Notes under the pieces: model-generated
What the model saw: only the letters and a program-made list of their open reading frames with translations
Database searches by the model: none
What the model was told of the DNA's origin: nothing
DNA from: Polaribacter sejongensis
GTDB lineage: Bacteria > Bacteroidota > Bacteroidia > Flavobacteriales > Flavobacteriaceae
DNA length: 64,000 nt
Direction: 5' to 3'
NCBI RefSeq assembly: GCF_038024065.1
Contig: NZ_CP150667.1
Location: 2,735,501-2,799,500 of the forward strand
Position numbers and translations under genes: made by a program
Part shown: positions 38,407-46,123 of the stretch, one piece after another
Numbering within the stretch: the stretch's first letter is position 1
Layout of the letters: every line of letters begins with the position of its first letter

Positions 38407-38871
38407 ATGGTAAATAATTTAGAACAAGGTTTTTTCGGAATTGGTATTCAGAATGGAAAAACGCCTGAAAATTTAGGGGTCCTTTGGCGTTCTGCTCAGA
38501 ATATGGGTGCTAGTTTTATTTTTACCATTGGCAACCGGTATGCAAAACAAGCTTGCGATACACATAAAGCCACTGGTGCAATGCCTTATTTTCATTACGA
38601 AACTTTTGAAGATTTCTATAACAACCTACCAAAAGGTGCTATGTTGGTTGGCGTAGAACTAGATAAAAAAGCAGTACAATTAGAAACTTTTACGCATCCA
38701 AGACGCTGCGTGTATTTATTAGGTGCAGAAGATCATGGAATGTCTAAAATTGCCATTGAAAAATCGCATCATTTGGTAAAATTTAAATCGGAATTAAGTT
38801 TAAATGTATCCGTAGCAGGAAGCATTATTATGTATGATCGGCAAGCGAAGTTTAGTTTTAAAGTTGATTGA
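38407..38871 (+). CDS. SpoU-family RNA methyltransferase (TrmH-like)
   Basis: The 154-residue SPOUT protein contains KTPENLGVLWRSAQNMGASF (motif 1), LLGAEDHGMS (motif 2) and LSLNVSVAGSIIMYDR (motif 3), with the usual knot. It resembles small TrmL-type tRNA ribose methylases, but the short length and absent N-terminal extension leave the target open. It is isolated and converges on the M90 peptidase gene with 13 bases between them. Confidence 0.88.
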   Translation: MVNNLEQGFFGIGIQNGKTPENLGVLWRSAQNMGASFIFTIGNRYAKQACDTHKATGAMPYFHYETFEDFYNNLPKGAMLVGVELDKKAVQLETFTHPRRCVYLLGAEDHGMSKIAIEKSHHLVKFKSELSLNVSVAGSIIMYDRQAKFSFKVD

Positions 38872-38884
38872 AAATCTGTAAATA

Positions 38885-39616
38885 TTATAAAATAGGATTC
38901 TTTTTATTAATTGGATCTTGCTTTAATAATTGCGTCATACTTTCATATAATTCTGGCTCATTTTCTTTAAAATATACTGCTTGTTCAAAAAAAGTTTCTA
39001 ATGAAACTGAAAAGAACTCGACAAGGTTAGTAGCTGCATAATCTCTTAAAACGATGTTTTCTTTCGCTTTTACTTTTTGAAACTTTGTTTTTGCATGGTT
39101 TTTCCAATTTTCAAAATCTGCTTTGTTAAATATCTTAGAGAAATAAGACCTTGTATGATTCTCGAAAATTAAACAATGACCAAATTCGTGAATAGATAAA
39201 TTAAGCGCATCATCTGTAATTTTAAAGCCCTTTTCTATTGCAGGCCAAGACATATTTACCTTTTTAGTTGCAATATTTACATCACCTTTAAAAACTGCTG
39301 TATTATTTTTATAAGAGTAAGAACTTGGTGCAACAAATACATCATTAAACTTATTTAAAGTATCTGTTTTTAATCCAAATGTAATTTGAACAAAAGCACT
39401 CGAAATAATAATTTTCATTTTTTTACTTACCAAAAAATCAGGCTCTGAACTGAAGTTTGTTGTAGAAATAAATAACAATGTTCTTAGTTGAAAATTAGCT
39501 TTAAGAACTTCTGAAAGATTTTTGTAATATGAATTAGATTTCAGTAAAACTTGATGACATTCAATTTTTGATTTTTTTCTATAAAAAGGAGCTAATATTT
39601 TATACTTTATTTTCAA
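38885..39616 (-). CDS. Zinc metallopeptidase of the M90 (MtfA-like) family
   Basis: The 243 residues contain the zincin motif HEFGH at 143-147. The family-specific C-terminal block LRDYAATNLVEFFSVSLETF includes the third ligand Glu, followed by FFEQAVYFKENEPELY and QDP. MtfA of E. coli binds the Mlc repressor; whether that role extends to flavobacteria is unknown. It is a soluble protein. It directly adjoins the first cassette-like repeat (39670-39805). Confidence 0.82.
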   Translation of the reverse strand: MKIKYKILAPFYRKKSKIECHQVLLKSNSYYKNLSEVLKANFQLRTLLFISTTNFSSEPDFLVSKKMKIIISSAFVQITFGLKTDTLNKFNDVFVAPSSYSYKNNTAVFKGDVNIATKKVNMSWPAIEKGFKITDDALNLSIHEFGHCLIFENHTRSYFSKIFNKADFENWKNHAKTKFQKVKAKENIVLRDYAATNLVEFFSVSLETFFEQAVYFKENEPELYESMTQLLKQDPINKKNPIL

Positions 39617-39669
39617 ATTTTAATGTTTTATAAAGGGCAAATGATAGTGATAAAGATGTTTAAAATAGT

Positions 39670-39805
39670 AACGCTCTTGTGTTTGGTTTGGTCCATGTTT
39701 TAAGCTACTAATTTAGTAAATAAACCACGAACCAAGAAAGTCAGTTTAGACTTTTGTAAGTAGGCTAAAAGCTAGCAATTAATTTTATAGGGTGTTTGCA
39801 ACTGA
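39670..39805. repeat. attC-like ~135-bp imperfect palindrome, copy A
   Basis: It shares with copy C the left end AACG(C/T)TnTTGTGT, the internal TTAAGCTACTAATTTAGTAA-like stretch, a short AAAGTC...GACTTT hairpin, and the right end GGTGTTTGCAACTGAC. The right end stops three bases before the MBL gene stop codon. Read on the minus strand it follows that gene directly, as an attC site follows a cassette ORF. Confidence 0.75.
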
Positions 39806-39807
39806 CT

Positions 39808-40578
39808 TTATTCAATTTCAATTACTTGTCCATCATTCGGAATTCTTGTTTTTCCCATAAGTCCGTGTTTTTTTAAATCACTCGTTAATTGTGTTCTTGT
39901 TGTTGGACAATGGTTAACTGCTTCTAAATGATTCGCAATAACAGTTCCTGTTGCATTTTTAGTAAATTTAAGAATGTCTTCCATTGTCATTAGTAATGGT
40001 TTAAAAACATCTAATTGTGCAGTTCCACAAGCAACTACATTAATATCTGGCTTGTATTCTTTCAAAACTTTATCGACATCTTTTGTGTAAATAGTATCCG
40101 CACTTAGGTAAATTGTTTTTTCATTTGGCATTTTAATGTAGAATCCCATTACATTTCCCATTGGCTTTGCAACGAAACCATAACCGTGTTTTGCCGGAAT
40201 TCCTTCTATAGTACCGCCTAAAAAATTAGATTCTTGCCAATAATTTACAGATTCAATAACATTTAAACCTCTCTTTTGTAATGTTTTTTTGTCTTTAAAA
40301 CTACAAATTACTGGTATGTTTTTTGCTTTTAAAAACTTCTCAGCTTCTTTATCTAAATGGTCAGGATGAAGATGAGTAATTAGACAATGTGTTGTTTTGT
40401 TTACTATTTCCATTGCATTATCTGGCAAGTCCAGTATCGGATTTCGTTGTGGTTTAAACCTGAAGAGAGTAAAAGTTGGTCCAGCAGTTCCTTTTTTTCC
40501 TAACATTGGATCAACTAAAATAAATTTATCTTTAGTTTCTATAACCATTGTAGCGTTTCGTAAGTGATGTATCCTCAT
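39808..40578 (-). CDS. Metallo-beta-lactamase-fold hydrolase (UlaG-like)
   Basis: The 256 residues start MRIHHLRNATMVIETKDKF and carry the MBL metal motif HLHPDH (His69, His71, Asp73, His74). Further ligand candidates are His114 region GHGYGF-type residues, Asp in LSADTIY and His in IANHLEAVNH. The shape matches the L-ascorbate-6-phosphate lactonase-like branch (Lactamase_B_2). Its start is taken at 40578, not 40599, because a -7 box lies ~20 bases upstream. It lies downstream of a Crp/Fnr regulator and ends at a cassette-like repeat. Substrate unknown. Confidence 0.82.
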   Translation of the reverse strand: MRIHHLRNATMVIETKDKFILVDPMLGKKGTAGPTFTLFRFKPQRNPILDLPDNAMEIVNKTTHCLITHLHPDHLDKEAEKFLKAKNIPVICSFKDKKTLQKRGLNVIESVNYWQESNFLGGTIEGIPAKHGYGFVAKPMGNVMGFYIKMPNEKTIYLSADTIYTKDVDKVLKEYKPDINVVACGTAQLDVFKPLLMTMEDILKFTKNATGTVIANHLEAVNHCPTTRTQLTSDLKKHGLMGKTRIPNDGQVIEIE

Positions 40579-40596
40579 ATTTGATATTTTAAGTAG

Positions 40597-40604
40597 CAAA
40601 ATTA
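40597..40604 (-). promoter_or_regulatory. -7 box of the MBL gene
   Basis: Minus-strand TAATTTTG matches TAnnTTTG, with a ~19-base leader to the ATG at 40578. This suggests the enzyme can be expressed apart from the upstream regulator. The -33 TTG is not well placed. Confidence 0.45.
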
Positions 40605-40636
40605 AAATATGAAATATCGTTATCCATTGATTTGAA

Positions 40637-41215
40637 TCAAGAACTGCGTTTGCGAATTCTGCTTAACGTTTCTGGTGTGATATTTAAGTAAGAAGCAATA
40701 TGGTATTGCGGAATTTTATCAAGCCAATTTGGTCTATAAATAAAAAGTTCATTATAAAGTTCCTCCGCGGTTTTGGTTATCCGATTATATTCAAAAAGTT
40801 CTTTTTGTTTTAATAATTGTCGAAATGATAAATCTATGAATGATTTTCCGCAATCATATTCTTTCAGTAATTCACGAAAAGCACTTTTATTGATTGATAA
40901 AAGTTGAGTGTCACTTAAAGTTTCTTGCTGTTTTTTAGTTTTAGAGTCTGCGTTAAAGGAATATAAATCTGTAATAAATTGAGGTTTGGTATAGAAGTTA
41001 ATATTTGTCTCTTTATCTGAAGTTGCATAATATTCTCTAATAACGCCTTTATTTAGAAATCGCAAATGTTTTTCTTCCGTTCCAGCATTAAGAATATGTG
41101 TTCCTTTCTTAATATTTTCCACTTTAAATAATGAAAGTAGTTTTCGTAAACCATCTTTATTTAATGGGTATTCTGTTTCAAAAAAAGTCGATATTTCTTT
41201 TAGTTCGATGTTCAT
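40637..41215 (-). CDS. Crp/Fnr-family transcriptional regulator (first)
   Basis: The 192 residues have a cyclic-nucleotide-binding-like beta-roll (~20-125; GTHILNAGTEEKHLRFLNKGVI) without a clear cAMP phosphate-binding cassette. A long connecting helix follows, then a C-terminal winged helix with recognition-helix sequence IASYLNITPETLSRIRKRSS (~172-191). No Cys cluster for an Fe-S sensor was seen. It lies upstream of the MBL gene (58 bases) and probably controls it. A second, different Crp/Fnr gene occurs 1.1 kb away in the next cassette-like unit. Confidence 0.88.
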   Translation of the reverse strand: MNIELKEISTFFETEYPLNKDGLRKLLSLFKVENIKKGTHILNAGTEEKHLRFLNKGVIREYYATSDKETNINFYTKPQFITDLYSFNADSKTKKQQETLSDTQLLSINKSAFRELLKEYDCGKSFIDLSFRQLLKQKELFEYNRITKTAEELYNELFIYRPNWLDKIPQYHIASYLNITPETLSRIRKRSS

Positions 41216-41345
41216 TTTGGTTGTTGCGATATTTAAGCATTGAATTCACTAAATAAAACACGAATGGCGAAATTCTGATTTCGGTCAGCATTTCATGCCC
41301 TAATATTTTTCAATTCCGATTGATTGCGCAAAGTGTTCAATATTT

Positions 41346-41534
41346 TTAAGATGTCTTTTTTTTACTTTTGAAAATATCAAAGATTAATGAGAAATTAATT
41401 ATAAATGCTGAATAAAGAAAAATATCTATAATTGCTCCCGTTTCAATAGCATTATATTTTAGAGTTATCATTGTTAATAAAATTAAAACTGTTGAAATTA
41501 TTAGTCCAAATTTATTTTTGTTATTAGTATTCAT
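41346..41534 (-). CDS. Small two-span membrane protein, cassette-borne
   Basis: From ATG at 41534 the protein has 62 residues: MNTNNKNKFGLIISTVLILL, then hydrophobic spans at about 10-27 and 36-54 and a basic end DIFKSKKKTS. The frame also continues upstream to 41606, but those codons lie in the repeat and do not look like protein. Function unknown. It is the first gene after the copy-B repeat. Confidence 0.6.
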   Translation of the reverse strand: MNTNNKNKFGLIISTVLILLTMITLKYNAIETGAIIDIFLYSAFIINFSLIFDIFKSKKKTS

Positions 41535-41568
41535 TTTATTTTTTATTTGTGAGTATTTTTCGTCAATG

Positions 41569-41700
41569 AACGTTGTTGTATAAGCTTTGTTGCGTGTTTT
41601 AAGCAACTAATTTAGTAAATAATAACTAAATAAAAAGTCCTCACAAACTTTCGTAAATAGATGAGGACTTAGCAATAAATTATATACGGCTTAAGTTTGT
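41569..41700. repeat. attC-like ~132-bp imperfect palindrome, copy B
   Basis: It begins AACGTTGTTGTATAAGC, contains GCAACTAATTTAGTAAATAA and a hairpin AAGTCCTCA...TGAGGACTT with different loop bases from copies A and C. It ends near TATACGGCTTAAGTTTG. It lies just past the SDR stop codon. Confidence 0.78.
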
Positions 41701-41702
41701 AT

Positions 41703-42311
41703 TTATGCATCTACAAAAATTACTTGACCCGTAATAAATCCATCAACCGAACGTTCAAAAGCTTTACCTACTAACTTTCCAGGAACTGGTTCAAAACCTG
41801 GCATCATTTCACCATAAACATCCCAAGCCTCTTCTAAAACAGTTGGGTTTATTGAGTTTACTCGGATTCCTCTTGGCATTTCAAAAGCAACACATTTAAC
41901 AAATGTATCAATAGCGCCACTAGTAGTAGCATCAGCAATTGCAAAAGGTATAGGCTTAGTATTTAAAATTCCTGTTATTAAAGTAAATGACCCCTTATCT
42001 GCAATATATTCTTGACCAATACGTACAATGTTTATTTGTCCCATCATTTTACTTAAAATGGTACTCATCCATTGTTCTTCGGTCATTTCAGTAAAATTTG
42101 CATATTCACAAACACCAACAGTGTTTACAACAGCATCAAAATGACCAACATCTTCGTATAATTTCCTTAATGATGCTTCGCTTGTAATATCTACTTGAAA
42201 GTCATAGCTATCAGCAGAACGTCCAGCAGTTATAACTTTGTGTTTTCCTAGCCCCGTAAGAGCAGCTTGTCCCATTTTTCCGTTTGCTCCAATTAAAATT
42301 ATTGTTTTCAT
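41703..42311 (-). CDS. Short-chain dehydrogenase/reductase-like protein
   Basis: The 202 residues have an NADP-type Rossmann start, MKTIILIGANGKMGQAAL, and the NTVGVCEYANF region (NAG-like). The expected catalytic YxxxK is missing: the position reads TSGAIDTFVK. The rest (GIRVNSINPTVL) is classical. It may be a short SDR with altered catalysis or a non-catalytic one. It lies 67 bases after the second Crp/Fnr gene, so regulation by it is likely. Cassette-borne. Confidence 0.85.
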   Translation of the reverse strand: MKTIILIGANGKMGQAALTGLGKHKVITAGRSADSYDFQVDITSEASLRKLYEDVGHFDAVVNTVGVCEYANFTEMTEEQWMSTILSKMMGQINIVRIGQEYIADKGSFTLITGILNTKPIPFAIADATTSGAIDTFVKCVAFEMPRGIRVNSINPTVLEEAWDVYGEMMPGFEPVPGKLVGKAFERSVDGFITGQVIFVDA

Positions 42312-42378
42312 ATAATATCTGTTTTTAAATTATATGCAAATTTATGAAGCACTAAAAGTTTATGAAGAGGACATTTGT

Positions 42379-42942
42379 CTAATACGTAATATTAGCCCTT
42401 ATTCGACTTAGGTGACGTTGTGTAACGCCTAGGTAAGAAGCTATATAATGTAGTGGAATCTCTTTGATATATTCAGGTTGCGTTGTAATTAAATCTAAAT
42501 AGCGTTGTTGAGCCTTATCTTTTTGATGATTAAATATCCATTTTTCTAATTCAACATATTCCTTTTCGGCAATAATTTTCAAAAAACGCAACCAATTACT
42601 ATTTGATTTGGCTAAATTTTCTAAAGTTGCTTTTGGTATTGAAATTATTTCAGCATCTGTCAGAGCTTGAATATTTTCTTCAGATTTTTTTTGTGAAATA
42701 AATGAAGAATAAGCCATTAATAATTTATTAGGAAAAGTGAAACAATATGTGATTTCATCTTCATTATTTGAATAATAATAGGAACGAAAAATTCCACTTT
42801 TGACAAAAGCTATAGAATCGCAAATTTCATTATTATTAATATATAAATCGCCTTTTTTTAATAAAATAGTTTGAGATAAATTCAAAAAATCATTAATCTC
42901 TATGTCGGTAAATAAATTAAATGATTTTAAATATTCGTTCAT
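42379..42942 (-). CDS. Crp/Fnr-family transcriptional regulator (second)
   Basis: The 187 residues include a cyclic-nucleotide-binding-like domain (~15-115, with DSIAFVKSGIFRSYYYSNN) and a winged helix with IASYLGVTQRHLSRIRANIT (~168-187). It is similar in layout to the regulator at 40637-41215 but clearly distinct in sequence, so it is not a recent duplicate. It precedes the SDR gene and probably regulates it. Confidence 0.88.
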   Translation of the reverse strand: MNEYLKSFNLFTDIEINDFLNLSQTILLKKGDLYINNNEICDSIAFVKSGIFRSYYYSNNEDEITYCFTFPNKLLMAYSSFISQKKSEENIQALTDAEIISIPKATLENLAKSNSNWLRFLKIIAEKEYVELEKWIFNHQKDKAQQRYLDLITTQPEYIKEIPLHYIASYLGVTQRHLSRIRANITY

Positions 42943-42977
42943 TTCTTTCTTTGATGTTTTGTATGCTCAAATTACCG

Positions 42978-43114
42978 CCAACGTTGTTGTGTAAGCTTTG
43001 TTGCGTGTTTCAAGCAACTAATTTAGTGAATAATTACTGGCAAAGAAAGTCCGCGAGGACTTTCGTAAATTGACTAAAACCAGCCATTAATTATACACGG
43101 TGTTATGCACTGAC
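42978..43114. repeat. attC-like ~137-bp imperfect palindrome, copy C
   Basis: The left end is AACGTTGTTGTGTAAGC and the right end TTATACACGGTGTTATGC. GTGTA pairs with TACAC and the outer boxes pair imperfectly around different spacers (GTT versus ACC), the asymmetric design of attC sites. Inner hairpins are AAAGTCC-GCGA-GGACTTT and TTGC...GCAA. It ends two bases before a stop codon. Confidence 0.8.
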
Positions 43115-43115
43115 T

Positions 43116-43898
43116 TTATTGCTTTTTCTTTTCTTTTAATAGCATTGTTTCCTTTTCATTCATTGGTTTATCTGGGCTTACTCTCTCTTTTTTTCGGTCA
43201 AGTATTTCCATAACATCTTCTATAGCATTATGTTTTATTCTTTCTTCTAATATTGCTGGAGGTGGTATGTTTTTCAAAATAGAAATGTATGCATTAAAAA
43301 CTTGTTCTTTAGTTTTGTATTCTTTTCCTAAATGACCTTCAATTCTGTAAAATTCATTTTTAAATTTTTCAACTAATTCTTTTTTTTCTTCAGGTTTTAA
43401 TTTTGATTCTAATTCGTTAACGGTATCTATTAATTCAAAATTATGAGGATTAGCAATTGGTTTTTCAAAATTTTCTCTGTCTGTAATTACAGAAATCCAT
43501 TTTGTGTCAAATTTTATGTTAAATGTAACAGTATATCCGTTTTTCTTATAATTTGAAGGTACTTTAAATGTAAAAGTTTCAAAACTTTTACATTCTATAC
43601 ACCTATTTTGTAAAAGACCTTTAAGGATAACTTTTTCAAGTCCTTTTTCGTTAGTTGCTTTTTCAAATATCGGTGTTAAGTATTTTGAAAGATAAATAGA
43701 ACGCTCTTCATCCTCTAAAGCACTTAATTCTTTAAGTGAAGTATCATCCATTGATAGATTCATTATAGGTACAAGACTTGGATCTTCTTTCATAATAATG
43801 TCAATTCCAGGTATTGGATTATCTCCACCTTGTAAAATAGTAAATCCAAAAGCAGTAAAAATTCCAAGAGCAAATAATAATAGCGTAATCTTTTTCAT
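43116..43898 (-). CDS. Secreted hypothetical protein, cassette-borne
   Basis: The 260 residues start with a signal peptide, MKKITLLLFALGIFTAFGFT. The mature part is Lys/Glu-rich and mostly helical. One short Cys motif, RCIECKS (~115-121), could bind metal or form a disulfide. The C-terminus is charged. No family recognised. It is the last gene before the half-site at 43964-43986. Confidence 0.65.
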   Translation of the reverse strand: MKKITLLLFALGIFTAFGFTILQGGDNPIPGIDIIMKEDPSLVPIMNLSMDDTSLKELSALEDEERSIYLSKYLTPIFEKATNEKGLEKVILKGLLQNRCIECKSFETFTFKVPSNYKKNGYTVTFNIKFDTKWISVITDRENFEKPIANPHNFELIDTVNELESKLKPEEKKELVEKFKNEFYRIEGHLGKEYKTKEQVFNAYISILKNIPPPAILEERIKHNAIEDVMEILDRKKERVSPDKPMNEKETMLLKEKKKQ

Positions 43899-43963
43899 AA
43901 TATTTATATTTTTAGAATGTTCTTTTTAATTATTCAATTTTAATGCCAAATTCGGTTTTTAGT

Positions 43964-43986
43964 TTGTGCATAACGTTATGTATACC
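43964..43986. repeat. Half-site of the attC-like repeat (array edge)
   Basis: Read on the minus strand: TATACATAAC next to GTTATGC, the latter an almost ideal GTTRRRY-type core. It matches the terminal boxes of copies A-C without their inner body, and lies ~70 bases upstream of the 260-aa gene. Confidence 0.5.
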
Positions 43987-44101
43987 AGTAAAAATTTATT
44001 TTATCCATACGTTAAAGGGAGGTAAAAAAAAGAATTTACTTTTAGATTTAGCAATTTATTATATGGTAAAAATATACTTGTTAATAACAAAACAGTAAAA
44101 T

Positions 44102-44224
44102 TTATTTTTTACTAAAACGTTTCGAAAATTTGTATAAAAAATATACCGCGGCCGTTAAAAATATTATTTGCATTACTTGCCAAATAAAACCACCTGCACT
44201 AAAATCATTTATCGCTTCTTCCAT
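44102..44224 (-). CDS. 40-residue single-span membrane protein
   Basis: The frame reads MEEAINDFSAGGFIWQVMQI, then a hydrophobic IFLTAAVYFLYKF and the basic tail SKRFSKK. The start is 26 bases after the PBP4 stop on the same strand. The acidic N-terminus, one span and basic C-terminus are typical of bona fide small membrane proteins; the coding frame is clean. The first residues recall the N-terminal anchor of ATP-synthase subunit b, but there is no stalk. Function unknown. Confidence 0.55.
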   Translation of the reverse strand: MEEAINDFSAGGFIWQVMQIIFLTAAVYFLYKFSKRFSKK

Positions 44225-44250
44225 ATATGTTGCTCTTTTTTAAAATATAC

Positions 44251-45516
44251 TTAATAATTATCTCTTAATTCCTCAAAAACAGCTTGCATTTTCTTTTTTA
44301 CTTCAGAATTAGAATGCATATAATGATTGTTCATATAACTGAATATTAATGTTTTTCCGGAGTTTGTAATTAAGTAACCACTTAAATTATAATTGTTCCC
44401 CAAGGTACCCGATTTTGCATGAATATATGGTTTCGGATTTCCAGAAAACCAATTTTTTAAAGTCCCTGTTTTTCCTCCAACCGGAAAAAATTGAAACAAT
44501 CTTTTTTCTGGTATTTTATTGTGTATTTTGGTTAAAACTTCTACAAAAGAAATCGGTGTAAATAAATTATACCTACTCAATCCAGAGCCATCTACCCAAC
44601 GTGGTTTTTGTTGCAAATCTTTCAATTGATTTTCTAACATAAAGTTTCTTGCTTTTGCAGCACCTAAGGTATCTGAAAGTGTTGATGATGCTAGAACTAA
44701 AATCTGTTCTGCTAAGAAATTATCACTTACTTCCATCATTCTTTTAAACAAAGAATCTTTAGGAATACTGTATGCAATTGTAGAGGGTTTTAAAGCCGAT
44801 TTATGCAGTAAACTTACTTTGTTGGGTAAAATATCATTCCAGAGATTTAAAAGCAAAGAATCATTGATAATCATCGGAATTTCAGTTTCTCTTTTCCTAT
44901 TTTTTCCGAAGTAAAAAGAATTAGAAAGCTCTTTTCTACCGTAACTTTTATCTGTAATTTCTAATTTATTAGCAAAATAGTTAGGAGCAACTTTTATTGA
45001 ATCTTGATTTTGGACAAACACAACATTTCCATACATAGGAAAAGCACTTACTTCTGGACTAAAATAGCTATCAAAATCTTCCCAAGCCCAACCTGGTCCG
45101 TATCTTTTATCAGAAATATTATTAGCAATTAAATGTACTTTTTTATATTTTTTCGCCAATTTTAAAGCGGTACTGTCTTTAAAAAATGGATGTAAAAAAG
45201 TAGGATCTCCTGTGGCTTGTATTGTAAGTGTATCTTTATTTACAGCGTATTTAAAAGCCGGAATTGAATCTGGCAACATTTCTAAACCCGTAAAAAGTGT
45301 AAAAATTTTGGTATTACTTGCGGGTGTAAAATACTTATCTGCATTATAATTATAGAGTACTTTGTCTGCTGCTACATCATAAATATAAATTCCCGTAAAT
45401 TGATTATCAAAAAAAGAAGTTGCTAATTTTTGATCGATATTTCTAGATAATTTAACCGTTTTACAACTTGTAAAATAGACAGTTACAAACAAAACTACAA
45501 GTACTCTTTTAAGCAT
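44251..45516 (-). CDS. dacB: D-alanyl-D-alanine carboxypeptidase/endopeptidase, PBP4 type lipoprotein
   Basis: The 421 residues have a lipoprotein signal with Cys18 (VTVYFTSCKT). The penicillin-binding motifs are Ser67-Asn-Thr-Lys70 (PASNTKIF), SDN in VSDNFLAEQIL and KTG in VGGKTGTLKNW. This is the class C low-molecular-weight PBP (peptidase S13) layout. It trims peptidoglycan cross-links in the periplasm. The length is on the short side of the family. It is divergent from tatA and followed by the 40-aa gene. Confidence 0.93.
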   Translation of the reverse strand: MLKRVLVVLFVTVYFTSCKTVKLSRNIDQKLATSFFDNQFTGIYIYDVAADKVLYNYNADKYFTPASNTKIFTLFTGLEMLPDSIPAFKYAVNKDTLTIQATGDPTFLHPFFKDSTALKLAKKYKKVHLIANNISDKRYGPGWAWEDFDSYFSPEVSAFPMYGNVVFVQNQDSIKVAPNYFANKLEITDKSYGRKELSNSFYFGKNRKRETEIPMIINDSLLLNLWNDILPNKVSLLHKSALKPSTIAYSIPKDSLFKRMMEVSDNFLAEQILVLASSTLSDTLGAAKARNFMLENQLKDLQQKPRWVDGSGLSRYNLFTPISFVEVLTKIHNKIPEKRLFQFFPVGGKTGTLKNWFSGNPKPYIHAKSGTLGNNYNLSGYLITNSGKTLIFSYMNNHYMHSNSEVKKKMQAVFEELRDNY

Positions 45517-45593
45517 TTAAACTATTTTTAATATATTTTTTTTCTAAACTACAAATATTTTGGTTTGTGAAGTTTATATATTGAATAAATATT

Positions 45594-45601
45594 TACCTTT
45601 G
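45594..45601 (+). promoter_or_regulatory. -7 box of the tatA gene
   Basis: TACCTTTG matches TAnnTTTG and ends seven bases before the ATG, so the leader would be only a few bases long. Confidence 0.5.
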
Positions 45602-45607
45602 TAGTAT

Positions 45608-45934
45608 ATGAATACAATTCTTTTATTTATAAGTGGTCCAGAAATAATGGTTGTCATGTTAATTGTGGTAATGCTTTTTGGTGCAGATAAGATTCCTGAA
45701 ATTGCCAGAGGATTAGGAAAAGGAATGCGTCAAGTAAAAGATGCAACCAACGATATTAAGAGAGAAATTAACGAAAGTTCTAAATTACCAAAAGCAGAAG
45801 CAGATTCTGCAAAAGAGGTATCTCAAGGCGCAAACCAGGAATTTAAAAATATTACAAAAGATATTAATAAAGGAATCAATTCTGTAAAACAAGATATTGA
45901 AGATTTAACTGGCCCGATAAAGCGTAATTTCTAA
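45608..45934 (+). CDS. tatA: Twin-arginine translocase subunit TatA/TatE
   Basis: The 108 residues have an N-terminal membrane helix (MVVMLIVVMLFGADKIPE) and the amphipathic helix IARGLGKGMRQVKDATNDIK with the FG(A)DK/P hinge, followed by a charged tail. It forms the protein-conducting pore of the Tat pathway with TatC. No tatC is adjacent. Confidence 0.92.
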   Translation: MNTILLFISGPEIMVVMLIVVMLFGADKIPEIARGLGKGMRQVKDATNDIKREINESSKLPKAEADSAKEVSQGANQEFKNITKDINKGINSVKQDIEDLTGPIKRNF

Positions 45935-46123
45935 TTATTACGTCATTCAAAATTTACTTTTAGAAAAACAGATTACTCTCAAAAACGTTTCTAAACGATC
46001 TTTCCTGCCCAGGCAGAAAACTATAATATACTATTCAAAAATTACTTTTTAAACAGTATATCAGTTTGTAAAACAGCTATTCTTATTTTTGTAAACGATG
46101 TTTTTTATCCCGCAGAGCGGAAA

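Noticed and set aside
41535..41606. N-terminal extension of the 62-aa protein into repeat B
   Set aside because: Those 24 codons are the repeat sequence itself; ATG at 41534 gives a normal small membrane protein.
41569..43114. Insertion sequence bounded by the repeats
   Set aside because: No transposase frame or target-site duplication; the repeat ends pair within one copy, not between copies.
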